A stretch of DNA of 64,000 nt from Micromonospora pisi (GCF_003633685.1 NZ_RBKT01000001.1:5208001-5272000), one strand, 5' to 3'; shown: positions 1-9,520, numbered from the stretch's first letter. Notes: generated from the sequence alone by a model not told the origin. Made by a program: numbers and translations.

Positions 1-651
1 GCGGATCGCGGTGGTGGCGGTGCCGAGGTGCAGTTCGACCCCGAGGTCGTCGACGTAGCGGCGGAGCATGGCACCGCCGGCCTCGTCCACCTGCACCGGC
101 ATCAGCCGGGGCGCGAACTCCACCAGGTGGGTGTCGAGCCCGAGCAGCCGCAGCGCGTTCACCGCCTCCAGGCCCAGCAGGCCGCCACCGATCACCGTGC
201 CGACCCGCCGGCCTCGGGCGTGGTCGCGGATCGCGTCCAGGTCGTCCAGGGTGCGGTAGACGAAGACCCCGTGCCGCAGCCCGCCGGCACCGTCCGGCCC
301 GGTGGCGCCGTCGATCGGCGGCACGAACGGGTACGACCCGGTCGCCAGCACCAGGGCGTCGTACGGGTACTCGCCCGTCTCGGTGCGTACCACCCGCCGA
401 TCGCGGTCGATCGCGAGCACCGGTTCGCCGAGCCGTTGGTCCACCCCCTCGTCCGGGGTGTGCAGGCTGAGTTCCTCGGCGCTGACCCCGTCCAGGTACG
501 CCGAGAGCCGGACCCGGTCGTACGCCGGTCGGCTCTCCTCCGCGAGCACGGTGACCTGCCACCGTGCTCGACTGTCGCGGGTCCGCAGCGCCTCGACGAA
601 GCGCTGGCCGACCATTCCGTTGCCGACGACGACAAGCCTGTTGCCGTTCAC
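1..651 (-). CDS. nirB: Nitrite reductase large subunit NirB, N-terminal part (cut by window start)
   Basis: These are the first 217 codons of an assimilatory NAD(P)H-nitrite reductase, which reduces nitrite to ammonium in the cytoplasm. The sequence shows an N-terminal FAD-binding Rossmann motif (VVVGNGMVGQRF), then LATGSYPF and a second dinucleotide-binding stretch (TVIGGGLLGLEA). This is the usual NirB order. The ferredoxin-like and siroheme/4Fe-4S parts lie beyond base 1. The GTG start at 651 overlaps the TGA of the upstream flavoprotein gene (GTGA), so translation is probably coupled. An isolated FAD oxidoreductase cannot be excluded because the C-terminus is unseen, but the nitrate reductase operon makes NirB the best reading. 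Confidence 0.82.
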   Translation of the reverse strand, partial: MNGNRLVVVGNGMVGQRFVEALRTRDSRARWQVTVLAEESRPAYDRVRLSAYLDGVSAEELSLHTPDEGVDQRLGEPVLAIDRDRRVVRTETGEYPYDALVLATGSYPFVPPIDGATGPDGAGGLRHGVFVYRTLDDLDAIRDHARGRRVGTVIGGGLLGLEAVNALRLLGLDTHLVEFAPRLMPVQVDEAGGAMLRRYVDDLGVELHLGTATTAIR

Positions 652-2123
652 CCTGTCACCTCCGCGGAGTCGACCGTGGACAACCAGTTGACGATTCCCT
701 CGACCGCGTCCCGGCAGCTTCCGCAGCCGGTGGTGGCCCGGGTCGCGGCGACCACCTCGGCCACCGAGCGGGCGCCCGCCCGCCAGCACCGGACCAGCGC
801 CCCCTTGGGGACGGTGTTGCACTGGCAGACGGTGGCCGCGTCCGGCATCAGCGCCGGGGATTCGACCGGGGTGGCGGACTGGCCGCCGAGCGCCCGGCCG
901 AGCAGCAGCGACCGGCGGTCGCTCGGCACCGGTGTGCCCCGGTCGAAGAGCTGGATGACGGTGCCGACGGCCGGGTTGTCGCCGAGCATGATCGCCCCGG
1001 TGAGTCGTTCGTGGACGATCCGGAGCCGGGCGTACGTGCCCCGGGCCGGGTCGGTGAAGCTCAGCTCCTCCACCGCCGGTTGGGCGGCGTCGGTGGGGGT
1101 CAGGTCTCCCATCGCGGCGAGGTCGATGCCGGCCGCCTTGAGCCGGGTCACCGGTGCCTGTGGCCGGTACCGGGCCTGCGGGTCGTCGCCGGTCAGCACC
1201 TGGGCCAGCACCCGGGCCTGTGCCCAGGCGGGGGCGACCAGCCCGGTGAGCTGCCCCTCGTGCTGGGCACAGTCGCCGATCGCCCAGATGCGCGGGTCGC
1301 TGGTGCGCAGCCGGTCGTCGACCACGATGCCGCGTTCCACCACCAGCCCGGCGGCCCGGGCCAGCCCGGTCTCCGGTCGTACGCCGCAGGCCAGCACCAG
1401 CAGGTCGGCGGTGAGCCGATCGCCGGTGGCGAGGGTGAGGGTGACCCGGTCGGGTTCGGCGTCGACCGCGGTCGCGCTGGTGTCGAGGTGGCTGGTGACG
1501 CCGAGCCCGGCGAGGGTCCGGGCGAGCACCGCGCCGGCGGCCGGGTCGAGTTGGCGTTCCATCAGGTGCCCGACCGGGTGCACCACCCGTACGTCGAGGC
1601 CGCGGGCGGCGAGGCCACGGGCGGCTTCGAGGCCGAGCAGGCCGCCGCCGAGGACCAGTGCGGTCCGCGCGCCGGTGGCGGCGTCGACGATCCGCCGGCA
1701 GTCGTCGAGGGTACGGAAGGCGACCACCCGCCGCGGCAGCCGTTCCGGGTCGGGTGTGGTCTGTCGGTCGGGTACGAGTCCGGGCAGCGGCGGTACCAGG
1801 GCTCGGCTGCCGGTGGCGAGCACGAGGTGGTCGTACTCGATGATGTCCTGCCGGTCGGTGGTGACCGTCGCGGCGGCCGGGTCGACGGCGGTGACCGCGA
1901 CCCCGGGCCGGATGTCCACCCCGTGTCCGGCGGCTTCGGTGAGCTCCACCTGCGTCTCGTCGATCTTGCCGGCGAGCAGGTTCGACAGCATGATCCGGTT
2001 GTACGCCCGGTGCGGTTCGGCCCCGAGCACCACGATCTTCCGGTCCCCGTCCCGGGCCCGCAGCTCGCTCGCCAGCCGGGAGCCGGCCATGCCGTAGCCC
2101 ACGATCACCACCCGGCCGGTCAT
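648..2123 (-). CDS. FAD-dependent oxidoreductase with BFD-like [2Fe-2S] domain, nitrate reductase electron-transfer subunit
   Basis: A 491-residue flavoprotein likely to pass electrons from NAD(P)H to the nitrate reductase encoded just upstream. Residues 1-320 hold two Rossmann folds (VVIVGYGMAGSRLA; ALVLGGGLLGLEAARG) and the FAD-contact motif IWAIGDCAQH. The last 60 residues carry a BFD-like iron-sulfur domain with two Cys pairs (VCQCNTV and TTGCGSCRDAV). ATG at 2123 overlaps the TGA of nasA (ATGA), and its own TGA overlaps nirB, so the three genes form one tightly coupled operon. Related proteins are called NasB, NasC or NirB-like in different bacteria, so no symbol is given. Confidence 0.8.
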   Translation of the reverse strand: MTGRVVIVGYGMAGSRLASELRARDGDRKIVVLGAEPHRAYNRIMLSNLLAGKIDETQVELTEAAGHGVDIRPGVAVTAVDPAAATVTTDRQDIIEYDHLVLATGSRALVPPLPGLVPDRQTTPDPERLPRRVVAFRTLDDCRRIVDAATGARTALVLGGGLLGLEAARGLAARGLDVRVVHPVGHLMERQLDPAAGAVLARTLAGLGVTSHLDTSATAVDAEPDRVTLTLATGDRLTADLLVLACGVRPETGLARAAGLVVERGIVVDDRLRTSDPRIWAIGDCAQHEGQLTGLVAPAWAQARVLAQVLTGDDPQARYRPQAPVTRLKAAGIDLAAMGDLTPTDAAQPAVEELSFTDPARGTYARLRIVHERLTGAIMLGDNPAVGTVIQLFDRGTPVPSDRRSLLLGRALGGQSATPVESPALMPDAATVCQCNTVPKGALVRCWRAGARSVAEVVAATRATTGCGSCRDAVEGIVNWLSTVDSAEVTG

Positions 2124-4288
2124 GCCCGCTCCACTCGTACCGCGCAGATCTTGAATTCGGGCATCCTGGACGTCGGGTCGAGCGCGTCGTTGGTCAGCGA
2201 GTTGGCCCTGGCCGCCCCGGCCCAGTGGAAGGGGGCGAAGACGGTGTCGGCCCGGATCGTGTCGCTGAGTCGGGCCGGTGCCCGCATCTCGCCCCGGCGG
2301 CTGCTGATCCGCACCTCGTCGCCGTCGACCACGCCGAGCCGTTGGGCCAGGTCCGGGTGGAGTTCGAGGAAGGCGTTCGGCGCGGCGGTGCGCAGCGGCG
2401 CGATCCGGCGGGTCTGCGCGCCGGACTGGTACTGGGCGAGCACCCGTCCGGTGGTCAGGTAGAGCGGGTAGTCCGGGCAGACCTCCTCGGCGGCCGGCCG
2501 GTGCTCCACCGGCACGAACCGGGCCCGTCCGTCCAGAGTGGGGAAGGTCGCGGTGAACAGTCGCGGGGTGTCCGGGCGCTCCGGCGCCGGACAGGGCCAG
2601 AAGAGGCCGTTCTCGGCGTCGATCCGCTCCCAGGTCACCCCGGCGTAGTCGGCGATCCCGCCGGCCGACGCCCGCCGCAGTTCGTCGAAGACCAGCCGGG
2701 GGTCGTCCGGAAACCTCGGCCCGTCGGCGTCGGCGTCGGCGTCGACCGGGCGGGTGGCACCGAGCCGGCGGGCCAGTTCGGCGATGACGGCCAGGTCGGT
2801 GCGGACACCGGTTGGCGGTGGGCGCAGTGCCCGTCGCCGGAGCACCCGGCCCTCCAGGTTCGTCATCGTGCCGTCCTCCTCCGCCCACTGCGCGGTCGGC
2901 AGCACCACGTCGGCCATCGCCGCCGTCTCGGAGAGGACGAAGTCGGCGACCACCAGCAGGTCCAGATCGGCCAGACGGCGCTGGATCCGACCCGCCCGGG
3001 GCGCGGAGACGACCGGGTTCGAGCCGAAGACCAGCAGCGCCCGTGGGCCTTCCGGCGAGCCGATCGAGTCGAGCAGCTCGTACGCGGACAGGCCGGGACC
3101 GGGCAGGTCGTCCGGGCGTACGCCCCAGACACCGGCGACGTGCGCGCGGGCCGCCGGGTCGTCGATCCGCCGGTAGCCGGGGAGCTGGTCGGCCTTCTGC
3201 CCGTGTTCGCGTCCGCCCTGGCCGTTGCCCTGTCCGGTCAGGCAGCCGTAACCGGAGCCGGGTCGACCGGGCAGGCCGAGAGCGAGGGCGAGGTTGATGA
3301 AGGCGGTGACCGTGTCGACGCCCTTGGTGTGCTGCTCGGCGCCACGGGCGGTCAGGATGATGGCCGTACCGGCGGTGCCCAGTGCCCGCGCCGCCGCCTC
3401 CAGGTCCGCTACCGGTACGCCGGAGAGCCGCTCGACCTGGGCCGGCCAGTAGCCCGCGACACTCCGGCGTACGGCGTCGAAACCGGCGGTCCGGTCCTCG
3501 ACGTACTCCCGGTCGATCCAGCCTTCGGCGAGCGCTATGTGCAGCAGTGCGTTGGCCACCGCCAGGTCGGTGCCGGGCATCGGTTGCAGGTGCAGGGTGG
3601 CCTGCCGTGCCGTGGCGGTGGCCCGTGGGTCGATCACGATCAGGGTGCCGCCGCGCTGCTTCTGTTCGACCAGGTAGCGCACCAGCGGCGGCATGGTCTC
3701 GGCGACGTTCGCCCCGACCAGCAGCAGGGTGTCCGCGCGGGCCAGGTCGGCCAGCGGGAACGGGAGTCCCCGGTCGACGCCGAAGGCTCGGTTGCCCGCG
3801 GCGGCGGCCGAGGACATGCAGAACCGGCCGTTGTAGTCGATCTGACGGGTACGGAGCGCCACCCGGGCGAACTTGCCCAGCGCGTACGCCTTCTCGTTGG
3901 TGAGTCCGCCACCGCCGAAGACGGCGACGCTGTCCCGGCCGTGCGCCGCCTGGAGCGCGGTGACGCTGTCGGTCACCCGGTCCAGTGCCTCGTCCCAGCT
4001 CGCCGGTCGCAGTTGCCCGGTGGGTCGGTCGCGGACGAGCGGGGTGGTCAGCCGGTCGGGGTGGTCGAGTAGTTCGGCGGCGGTCCAGCCCTTCTGGCAG
4101 AGCCCGCCCCGGTTGGTGGGGAACTGCCGGGGCCGGACCTCGACTCGTTCGGGCGTGGCGCGGAGCGTCATCCCGCACTGCAACGCGCAGTACGGGCAGT
4201 GCGTGTCGACCTCTGCCACCGAGGTGAGGGGGGCCGTACCGGGCCGTGGCGCATCGGCGTGCGTCTCGCTCCGCGCAAGGTCCGTCAT
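2120..4288 (-). CDS. nasA: Assimilatory nitrate reductase catalytic subunit (molybdopterin oxidoreductase)
   Basis: A 722-residue member of the NasA/NapA group of molybdopterin enzymes, which reduces nitrate to nitrite for nitrogen assimilation. Four N-terminal cysteines (31, 34, 38, 64; CPYCALQCGM and GGLCQKGW) should bind a [4Fe-4S] cluster. Cys157 in NGRFCMSSA is at the position of the molybdenum ligand. The C-terminal third has the molydopterin dinucleotide-binding features LTTGRVLAQYQSGAQTRR and FHWAGAARANSLTNDALDP. No Tat or secretion signal is seen, which fits a cytoplasmic assimilatory enzyme. It is the first gene of a leftward operon and has a candidate GlnR site in its leader. Confidence 0.9.
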   Translation of the reverse strand: MTDLARSETHADAPRPGTAPLTSVAEVDTHCPYCALQCGMTLRATPERVEVRPRQFPTNRGGLCQKGWTAAELLDHPDRLTTPLVRDRPTGQLRPASWDEALDRVTDSVTALQAAHGRDSVAVFGGGGLTNEKAYALGKFARVALRTRQIDYNGRFCMSSAAAAGNRAFGVDRGLPFPLADLARADTLLLVGANVAETMPPLVRYLVEQKQRGGTLIVIDPRATATARQATLHLQPMPGTDLAVANALLHIALAEGWIDREYVEDRTAGFDAVRRSVAGYWPAQVERLSGVPVADLEAAARALGTAGTAIILTARGAEQHTKGVDTVTAFINLALALGLPGRPGSGYGCLTGQGNGQGGREHGQKADQLPGYRRIDDPAARAHVAGVWGVRPDDLPGPGLSAYELLDSIGSPEGPRALLVFGSNPVVSAPRAGRIQRRLADLDLLVVADFVLSETAAMADVVLPTAQWAEEDGTMTNLEGRVLRRRALRPPPTGVRTDLAVIAELARRLGATRPVDADADADGPRFPDDPRLVFDELRRASAGGIADYAGVTWERIDAENGLFWPCPAPERPDTPRLFTATFPTLDGRARFVPVEHRPAAEEVCPDYPLYLTTGRVLAQYQSGAQTRRIAPLRTAAPNAFLELHPDLAQRLGVVDGDEVRISSRRGEMRAPARLSDTIRADTVFAPFHWAGAARANSLTNDALDPTSRMPEFKICAVRVERA

Positions 4289-4310
4289 GTCGGAAGCGTG
4301 GACGGGGGTG

Positions 4311-4337
4311 GTTTCGCCGCCGGGTCTCCTTTGTTTC
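4311..4337 (-). promoter_or_regulatory. Candidate GlnR binding site upstream of nasA
   Basis: On the minus strand two GAAAC half-sites start exactly 22 bp apart (plus-strand GTTTC at 4311-4315 and 4333-4337). That is the spacing of the a-b-a-b GlnR box of actinobacteria. The partner GTnAC half-sites are poorly kept. The site lies 23-49 bp before the nasA start. GlnR is the known activator of nitrate and nitrite assimilation genes in Streptomyces and Mycobacterium, so the place is right, but binding is inferred. Confidence 0.45.
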
Positions 4338-4393
4338 GTGCCTGCTAAGAGGCGCTCACAGTGCGTGGGAGCAGAGGGTTACCCGACGGGGCC

Positions 4394-4426
4394 TATAATC
4401 TGGGAAAGTCGTCTCATAATCCGGGA
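4394..4426 (+). promoter_or_regulatory. TATAAT box and 21-bp-spaced direct repeat before the methyltransferase gene
   Basis: A perfect TATAAT (4394-4399) is followed by a second, similar CATAAT (4415-4420). The 11-mers ATAATCTGGGA (4395-4405) and ATAATCCGGGA (4416-4426) are direct repeats exactly 21 bp, or two helical turns, apart. AT-rich boxes stand out in this GC-rich DNA. They could be two -10 elements or a pair of activator or repressor sites. No convincing -35 box is seen. Confidence 0.4.
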
Positions 4427-4432
4427 GTACGG

Positions 4433-5134
4433 ATGAGTGTGGTGCAGCTGTTCGAAGCTGCCGCCGGCACCTACGACCAGGCGCGACGCCGGCTCGTGCC
4501 GTGCTTCGACGACTTCTACGGCACAGCGGTCGAGGTGGCCTCACCAGCACTGCGGGCGGCGCTGGCCGACGGCCGTACGCCCGAGGTGCTCGACCTGGGC
4601 GCCGGCACCGGGCTGCTCTCGTCCCTGATCGGCGCGGCCGTACCCGGTGCCCGGCTGACCCTGCTCGACGCCGCGCCCGCGATGCTCGCGGTGGCCGCCG
4701 GACACCTCACCGCCCAGGGAGTGCCGCACCGGATCGAGGTGGCCGACCTGACCGCGCCGCTACCCGGTGGGCGCTACGACGCCGTGGTGTCCGCGCTCGC
4801 CATCCACCACCTCGACGACGACGGCAAACGCGCCCTCTACCGGCGGATAGCCGAGGTGCTCCGGCCCGGCGGCGTCTTCGTCAACGCCGAACAGGTGGCC
4901 GGCCCGACCCCCGAACTCGACCGGCGGTACCAGCGGGTGTGGCTGGACCAGATCACCGCGCTCGGCTCGGACGAGGCGGAGATCGAGGCCGCCCGGCAAC
5001 GGATGTCGTACGACCGTCCGGCGCCGGTCGGGGCCCAGTGCGACTGGCTCGGCGCGGCGGGGCTCATCGACGTCGACTGCTTCTTCAAGGCATGGCGTTT
5101 CGCCGTCTTCGGCGGACGACGACCGGAGAACTGA
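4433..5134 (+). CDS. Class I SAM-dependent methyltransferase
   Basis: A 233-residue methyltransferase of unknown substrate. Motif I is VLDLGAGTGLLSSLIG near residues 50-65. An acidic residue ends strand 2 (LTLLDAAP), and post-motif LSALAIHHLDDDGKRALYRR plus VLRPGGVFVNAEQV follow the usual Methyltransf_11/25 pattern. ATG at 4433 was chosen because it directly precedes the conserved region; an upstream extension would run through the repeated promoter boxes. It is divergent from the nitrate reductase operon and followed by narK, but nothing in the protein ties it to nitrogen metabolism. Confidence 0.8.
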   Translation: MSVVQLFEAAAGTYDQARRRLVPCFDDFYGTAVEVASPALRAALADGRTPEVLDLGAGTGLLSSLIGAAVPGARLTLLDAAPAMLAVAAGHLTAQGVPHRIEVADLTAPLPGGRYDAVVSALAIHHLDDDGKRALYRRIAEVLRPGGVFVNAEQVAGPTPELDRRYQRVWLDQITALGSDEAEIEAARQRMSYDRPAPVGAQCDWLGAAGLIDVDCFFKAWRFAVFGGRRPEN

Positions 5135-5307
5135 ACCCGGCGCGCTCCCGGTCCTCCGGTGCCCGCTCCCGACCTTCGTGGCGAACTTCTCACCGGGGCG
5201 TGCCGGCGATGGTGCGGGGAAGGTTGCGGCGCGGACTCATCACACGAACGGCTCGGAAATCGACCGTCCCTAGCGTCGATCTCGTCACCGAACGAGAGGA
5301 GCCGGCC

Positions 5308-6789
5308 GTGAGCAGAGCCGCGAGCACCGCAGATGCCGCAGAGGTCCCGCCGGTCATGCCGGTTTTGCCGGCTCCGGCGACCCGGGATCCGTCACCGGGC
5401 GGTCCGGATGTCACCACCACCACCGGCGGCCGGCGGCACCGGATCGAGGACTGGCGCCCGGAGGATCCGACCTTCTGGCGCACCACGGGTGCCGCGATCG
5501 CCCGCCGCAACCTGATCTTCTCGGTCCTCTCCGAGCACATCGGCTTCTCGGTCTGGAGCCTCTGGTCGGTGCTGGTGCTCTTCCTCGGCCCCGAGTACGG
5601 CATCGACCCAGCCGGGAAATTCCTGCTCACGGCCGTACCGACGGCGCTCGGGGCGGTGCTGCGGCTGCCGTACACCTTCGCGGTCGGGGTCTTCGGGGGA
5701 CGGAACTGGACCGTGATCAGCGCGGCCCTGCTGCTCCTGCCCACCATTCCGATGGCGATCCTGATCGAGCCGGGCGTCTCCTACCAGACGCTGATGATCC
5801 TCGCCTGCCTCGCCGGGGTCGGCGGCGGCAACTTCGCCTCGTCGATGGCGAACATCAACCAGTTCTACCCGGACCGGCACAAGGGCTGGGCGCTGGGCCT
5901 CAACGCGGGCGGCGGCAACCTCGGCGTACCGGCGGTGCAGTTGGTCGGCCTGCTGGTGCTGGCGACGGCCGGCGCGGCGTACCCCCGGTTGGTCCCGGCG
6001 GTCTACCTGCCGCTGATCGTGCTGGCCGCGCTGCTCGCGGCACGCCACATGGACAACATCTCGCCGGTGGCGGCGGGAGGGGGCGGGTCGACCGGGGTGC
6101 CGAGCGAGCGGGGGGCGATGCGGGAGGTGGCCCGGGACCCGCACACCTGGATCATGTCCTTCCTCTATATCGGGACATTCGGCTCGTTCATCGGGTTCGG
6201 GTTCGCCTTCGGGCAGGTGCTCCAGGTCCAGTTCGGCGATCGGTTCGCCACCCCGCTCGACGCGGCGTACCTCACCTTCCTCGGGCCACTGGTGGGATCG
6301 CTGATCCGACCGTTCGGCGGCTACCTCGCCGACCGGCTGGGCGGGGCCCGGGTGACCTGCTGGAACTTCGTCGCGATGGCGGTCGGCGCCAGTGTGGTGC
6401 TGTACGCCTCGGGTAGGGGATCGCTGCCGCTCTACCTGGTGGGGTTCACCTCGCTCTTCGTCTTCTCCGGGATCGGCAACGGGTCGACGTACAAGATGAT
6501 CCCGGCGATCTTCCGCGCCCGGATCCGGAACGCGGCTGGTGCCGATCCGGCGCCGGGTGGGGAGCTGGTGCGCCGGGCGGCGCGGCTGGCGGGGGCGTTG
6601 ATCGGGATCGCCGGGGCGGTCGGGGCCTTCGGGGGAGTGCTGGTCAACATCGCCTTCCGTCAGTCGTTCCTGGCCTACCGGTCGGCGGATGCCGCGTACG
6701 TCAGCTTCATCTGCTGCTACCTGCTCTGCGTCCTGGTCACCTGGGCGGTCTACCTCCGCCCGTCACCCCGTCGCCTGTCCGGCGTCTGA
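5308..6789 (+). CDS. narK: Nitrate/nitrite transporter, NarK family (MFS)
   Basis: A 493-residue polytopic membrane protein of the nitrate/nitrite porter group of the major facilitator superfamily. The nitrate-signature regions GGGNFASSMANINQFYP and FSGIGNGSTYKMIPAIF are both present, and the basic loop DRHKGWALGLNAGGGNLG lies between them. A hydrophilic N-terminal tail of about 65 residues precedes the first membrane segment. GTG at 5308 follows the Shine-Dalgarno sequence GAGAGGA at a spacing of 7. It should bring in nitrate for the divergent nasA operon. A possible -10 TAGCGT (5271-5276) lies upstream without a clear -35. Confidence 0.9.
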   Translation: MSRAASTADAAEVPPVMPVLPAPATRDPSPGGPDVTTTTGGRRHRIEDWRPEDPTFWRTTGAAIARRNLIFSVLSEHIGFSVWSLWSVLVLFLGPEYGIDPAGKFLLTAVPTALGAVLRLPYTFAVGVFGGRNWTVISAALLLLPTIPMAILIEPGVSYQTLMILACLAGVGGGNFASSMANINQFYPDRHKGWALGLNAGGGNLGVPAVQLVGLLVLATAGAAYPRLVPAVYLPLIVLAALLAARHMDNISPVAAGGGGSTGVPSERGAMREVARDPHTWIMSFLYIGTFGSFIGFGFAFGQVLQVQFGDRFATPLDAAYLTFLGPLVGSLIRPFGGYLADRLGGARVTCWNFVAMAVGASVVLYASGRGSLPLYLVGFTSLFVFSGIGNGSTYKMIPAIFRARIRNAAGADPAPGGELVRRAARLAGALIGIAGAVGAFGGVLVNIAFRQSFLAYRSADAAYVSFICCYLLCVLVTWAVYLRPSPRRLSGV

Positions 6790-6943
6790 GGCGCCGTACC
6801 GGGTGGCGGTGACGGGTGGGCGAGACGGGTGTGATTGGCTTAGGGGGCGCGATCAGCTGCGGCTGGTGATCGAGTGGCCGGCTTGCCGCCTGGTCCGGGC
6901 CGACGGGCGGGGCGGGTGACCAGCGGTGACCCGAGGCCCCGTT

Positions 6944-6973
6944 TTGACCGCGTGCGGGCCGGAAGAGTAACAT
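6944..6973 (+). promoter_or_regulatory. Probable rplM-rpsI promoter
   Basis: TTGACC (6944-6949) and TAACAT (6968-6973) are separated by 18 bp, a good match to the housekeeping sigma consensus. Transcription would start near 6980 and give a leader of roughly 105 nt before rplM. The rest of the 297-base gap after narK shows no gene. Confidence 0.6.
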
Positions 6974-7086
6974 CGCCTGCTGTTGTGTGACAGCCGAGGG
7001 CGTGCCCCATCAGGTACGCTTGGTCGTTCGTGCGCGCCTGGTTTCCGGTGCGTGACCCCAGACCGACGACGAGACAAGGTAGACCT

Positions 7087-7530
7087 GTGCGTACGTACAG
7101 CCCGAAGCCGGGTGAGATCGAGCGTCAGTGGCACGTAATCGACGCCGCTGATGTCGTGCTGGGCCGTCTGGCCACCCACGCCGCCACGTTGCTGCGTGGC
7201 AAGCACAAGCCGACTTTCGCGCCGCACGTCGACACCGGTGACTTCGTCGTCATCGTGAACGCGGGCAAGGTTGCGCTGACCGGCAACAAGCGGCAGACCA
7301 AGATCGCTTACCGCCACTCCGGATACCCGGGCGGCCTCAAGCAGGTCCGCTACGAGGAGCTGCTGGAGAAGCGCCCCGAGCAGGCCATCGAGCTGGCCGT
7401 CAAGGGCATGCTCCCGCACAACAAGCTCGGCCGGCAGCTGATCAAGAAGCTGAAGGTCTACCCCGGGGCTGAGCACCCGCACACTGCGCAGGCGCCGGTG
7501 CCGTTCGAGATCAAGCAGATCGCGCAGTGA
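7087..7530 (+). CDS. rplM: 50S ribosomal protein L13
   Basis: A 147-residue L13, an early-assembling protein of the large ribosomal subunit. It shows the family features [46 protein letters not shown] and the motif [21 protein letters not shown]. The GTG start at 7087 gives the standard N-terminus; an in-frame extension to 7030 adds unconserved residues. It is co-transcribed with rpsI 20 bases downstream, the pairing found in nearly all bacteria. Confidence 0.97.
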   Translation: MRTYSPKPGEIERQWHVIDAADVVLGRLATHAATLLRGKHKPTFAPHVDTGDFVVIVNAGKVALTGNKRQTKIAYRHSGYPGGLKQVRYEELLEKRPEQAIELAVKGMLPHNKLGRQLIKKLKVYPGAEHPHTAQAPVPFEIKQIAQ

Positions 7531-7550
7531 GCGCGGACGAAGGAATCAGC

Positions 7551-8045
7551 ATGACCGATACGTTTGAGGCTGAGGCCACCCCGGTCGCCGAGACCGGAAT
7601 CGAGACCGAGACCGAGGTCGAGGCTCCGGCCGCCCCGGTCGTCCGCACCCTCCGTGGTGACCGGCCGATCCAGACCGTTGGCCGCCGCAAGGAGGCCATC
7701 GTCCGGGTTCGCATCGTCCCCGGCAGCGGCAAGATCACCTGCAACGGCCGTGAGCTCGAGGCCTACTTCCCGAGCAAGGTGCACCAGCAGCTCATCAAGG
7801 AGCCGCTGGTGACCGCCGAGAAGGCCGAGATGTTCGACGTGATCGCGAACCTCCGTGGCGGCGGCACCACCGGCCAGGCCGGCGCGCTGCGCCTCGGCAT
7901 CGCCCGTGCGCTGATCGTGAACGAGCCGGACGACCGTCCCGCGCTCAAGAAGGCCGGCTTCCTCACCCGGGACGCCCGGGTCAAGGAAAGCAAGAAGTAC
8001 GGTCTCAAGAAGGCCCGTAAGGCGCCTCAGTACTCGAAGCGCTAA
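7551..8045 (+). CDS. rpsI: 30S ribosomal protein S9
   Basis: A 164-residue S9. A variable acidic N-terminal tail of about 37 residues, common in actinobacteria, leads into the conserved body ([59 protein letters not shown]) and ends in QYSKR. The basic C-terminal tail reaches the tRNA in the P site. ATG at 7551 follows GAAGGAA with a spacing of 5. A GTG at 7527 overlapping the rplM stop is in frame but has no better support. It is second in the rplM-rpsI operon. Confidence 0.96.
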   Translation: MTDTFEAEATPVAETGIETETEVEAPAAPVVRTLRGDRPIQTVGRRKEAIVRVRIVPGSGKITCNGRELEAYFPSKVHQQLIKEPLVTAEKAEMFDVIANLRGGGTTGQAGALRLGIARALIVNEPDDRPALKKAGFLTRDARVKESKKYGLKKARKAPQYSKR

Positions 8046-8076
8046 TCAGCCTCACCCCCTTGCACGTCTGACGGAC

Positions 8077-8117
8077 GGCCGGGTCCGCCTCCCCCTCGCG
8101 TGGTGGCGGTCCCGGCC
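8077..8117 (+). terminator. Hairpin between rpsI and glmM
   Basis: A 13-bp stem with one mismatch (8077-8089 with 8105-8117; arm GGCCGGGTCCGCC) and a 15-nt loop lies just after rpsI. No T-run follows, so it may attenuate rather than fully end transcription before glmM. Confidence 0.5.
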
Positions 8118-8158
8118 ATTCGCTTTTCCAGTGGTCTGCTCCCCGGAGGTACTCGCGC

Positions 8159-9520
8159 ATGGGCCGGTTGTTCGGCACGGATGGCGTACGTGGACGTGCG
8201 AACGCCGACCTGACCCCCGAGTTGGCGCTCGCGGTCGCGGTCGGGGCAGCGCACACCCTGGCCGAGTCCGATCTTGGTCACCGGCCGTTGGCCGTGGTGG
8301 GCCGGGACACCCGGGCCAGCGGCGAGATGCTGGAGGCGGCCGTGGTGGCCGGCCTCGCCAGCGCCGGGGCGAACGTGGTCCGGGTCGGGGTACTCCCCAC
8401 ACCGGCGGTCGCGTACCTGGTCGGTGAGGCCAAGGCGGACCTGGGTGTGATGCTCTCCGCCTCGCACAACCCGATGCCGGACAACGGGATCAAGCTCTTC
8501 GCGGCCGGCGGACACAAGCTCCCCGACGAGGCCGAACTGAAGATCGAGGCGGCCATCGAGCTGAACGGCTCGGCCGACTGGCACCGCCCCACCGGCGCCG
8601 ACATCGGGCGGGTGCACGACCTGCTCGACGGCGCCGACCACTACATCCAGCACCTCGTCGGCAGCATCTCCCACCCGCTCGACGGACTCAAGGTAGTGGT
8701 GGACTGCGCCAACGGCGCCGCCTCCGACCTGGCGCCGGTGGCGTACCGGGAGGCCGGTGCCGAGGTGATCGCGATCCACGCCGAGCCGGACGGGATCAAC
8801 ATCAACGACGACTGCGGCTCGAACCACCTGGCCAACCTCCAGGCCGCCGTGGTCGAGCACGGGGCGGACCTCGGCATCGCGCACGACGGCGACGCCGACC
8901 GGTGCATCGCGGTCACCGCCGACGGTCAGGAGATCGACGGCGACCAGGTCATGGCCATTCTCGCGGTGGCCATGCGCGACGCCGGGACGCTCACCCAGGA
9001 CACCCTGGTCGCCACCGTGATGAGCAACCTCGGTCTGCGCATCGCCATGTCCCAGCAGGGCATCCGGCTGATCGAAACCAAGGTCGGCGACCGGTACGTC
9101 CTGGAGGAGCTGCGCGCCTCCGGCCTCGCCCTCGGCGGCGAGCAGAGCGGGCACATCGTGCTTCCCGAGTTCGCCACCACCGGCGACGGGCTGCTCACCG
9201 CCCTCCAGCTCATGTCGCGGATGGCGGAGACCAAGCGCTCCCTCGCCGACCTGGCGTCGGTGATGACGAAGCTGCCGCAGGTGCTGATCAACGTTCCGGT
9301 CGAGGACCGCACCGTGGGCGCCGGGGCGTCGTCCGTACTCGCCGCGACCGAGCGGGCCGAGGCGGAGCTGGGCGAAACCGGTCGGGTGCTGCTCCGGCCG
9401 TCCGGCACCGAACCGCTGGTCCGGGTGATGGTCGAGGCCGCCACCCAGGAGGTCGCGCAGGCGGTCGCCGAGCGGATCGCGGCCGAGGTACGCCTCGCCA
9501 GCCCGGTCGCCGTCGCCTAG
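8159..9520 (+). CDS. glmM: Phosphoglucosamine mutase
   Basis: A 453-residue enzyme that converts glucosamine-6-phosphate to glucosamine-1-phosphate for UDP-GlcNAc and peptidoglycan synthesis. The phosphoserine loop is [13 protein letters not shown] with the catalytic Ser at 102. The metal-binding loop is DGDADRC, the sugar-binding loop GGEQSGH, and the phosphate-binding loop [18 protein letters not shown] at 8159 follows GGAGG at a spacing of 9. It lies with rplM-rpsI as in Mycobacterium and Streptomyces; glmS, the preceding step of the pathway, is 2.3 kb downstream. Confidence 0.96.
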   Translation: MGRLFGTDGVRGRANADLTPELALAVAVGAAHTLAESDLGHRPLAVVGRDTRASGEMLEAAVVAGLASAGANVVRVGVLPTPAVAYLVGEAKADLGVMLSASHNPMPDNGIKLFAAGGHKLPDEAELKIEAAIELNGSADWHRPTGADIGRVHDLLDGADHYIQHLVGSISHPLDGLKVVVDCANGAASDLAPVAYREAGAEVIAIHAEPDGININDDCGSNHLANLQAAVVEHGADLGIAHDGDADRCIAVTADGQEIDGDQVMAILAVAMRDAGTLTQDTLVATVMSNLGLRIAMSQQGIRLIETKVGDRYVLEELRASGLALGGEQSGHIVLPEFATTGDGLLTALQLMSRMAETKRSLADLASVMTKLPQVLINVPVEDRTVGAGASSVLAATERAEAELGETGRVLLRPSGTEPLVRVMVEAATQEVAQAVAERIAAEVRLASPVAVA

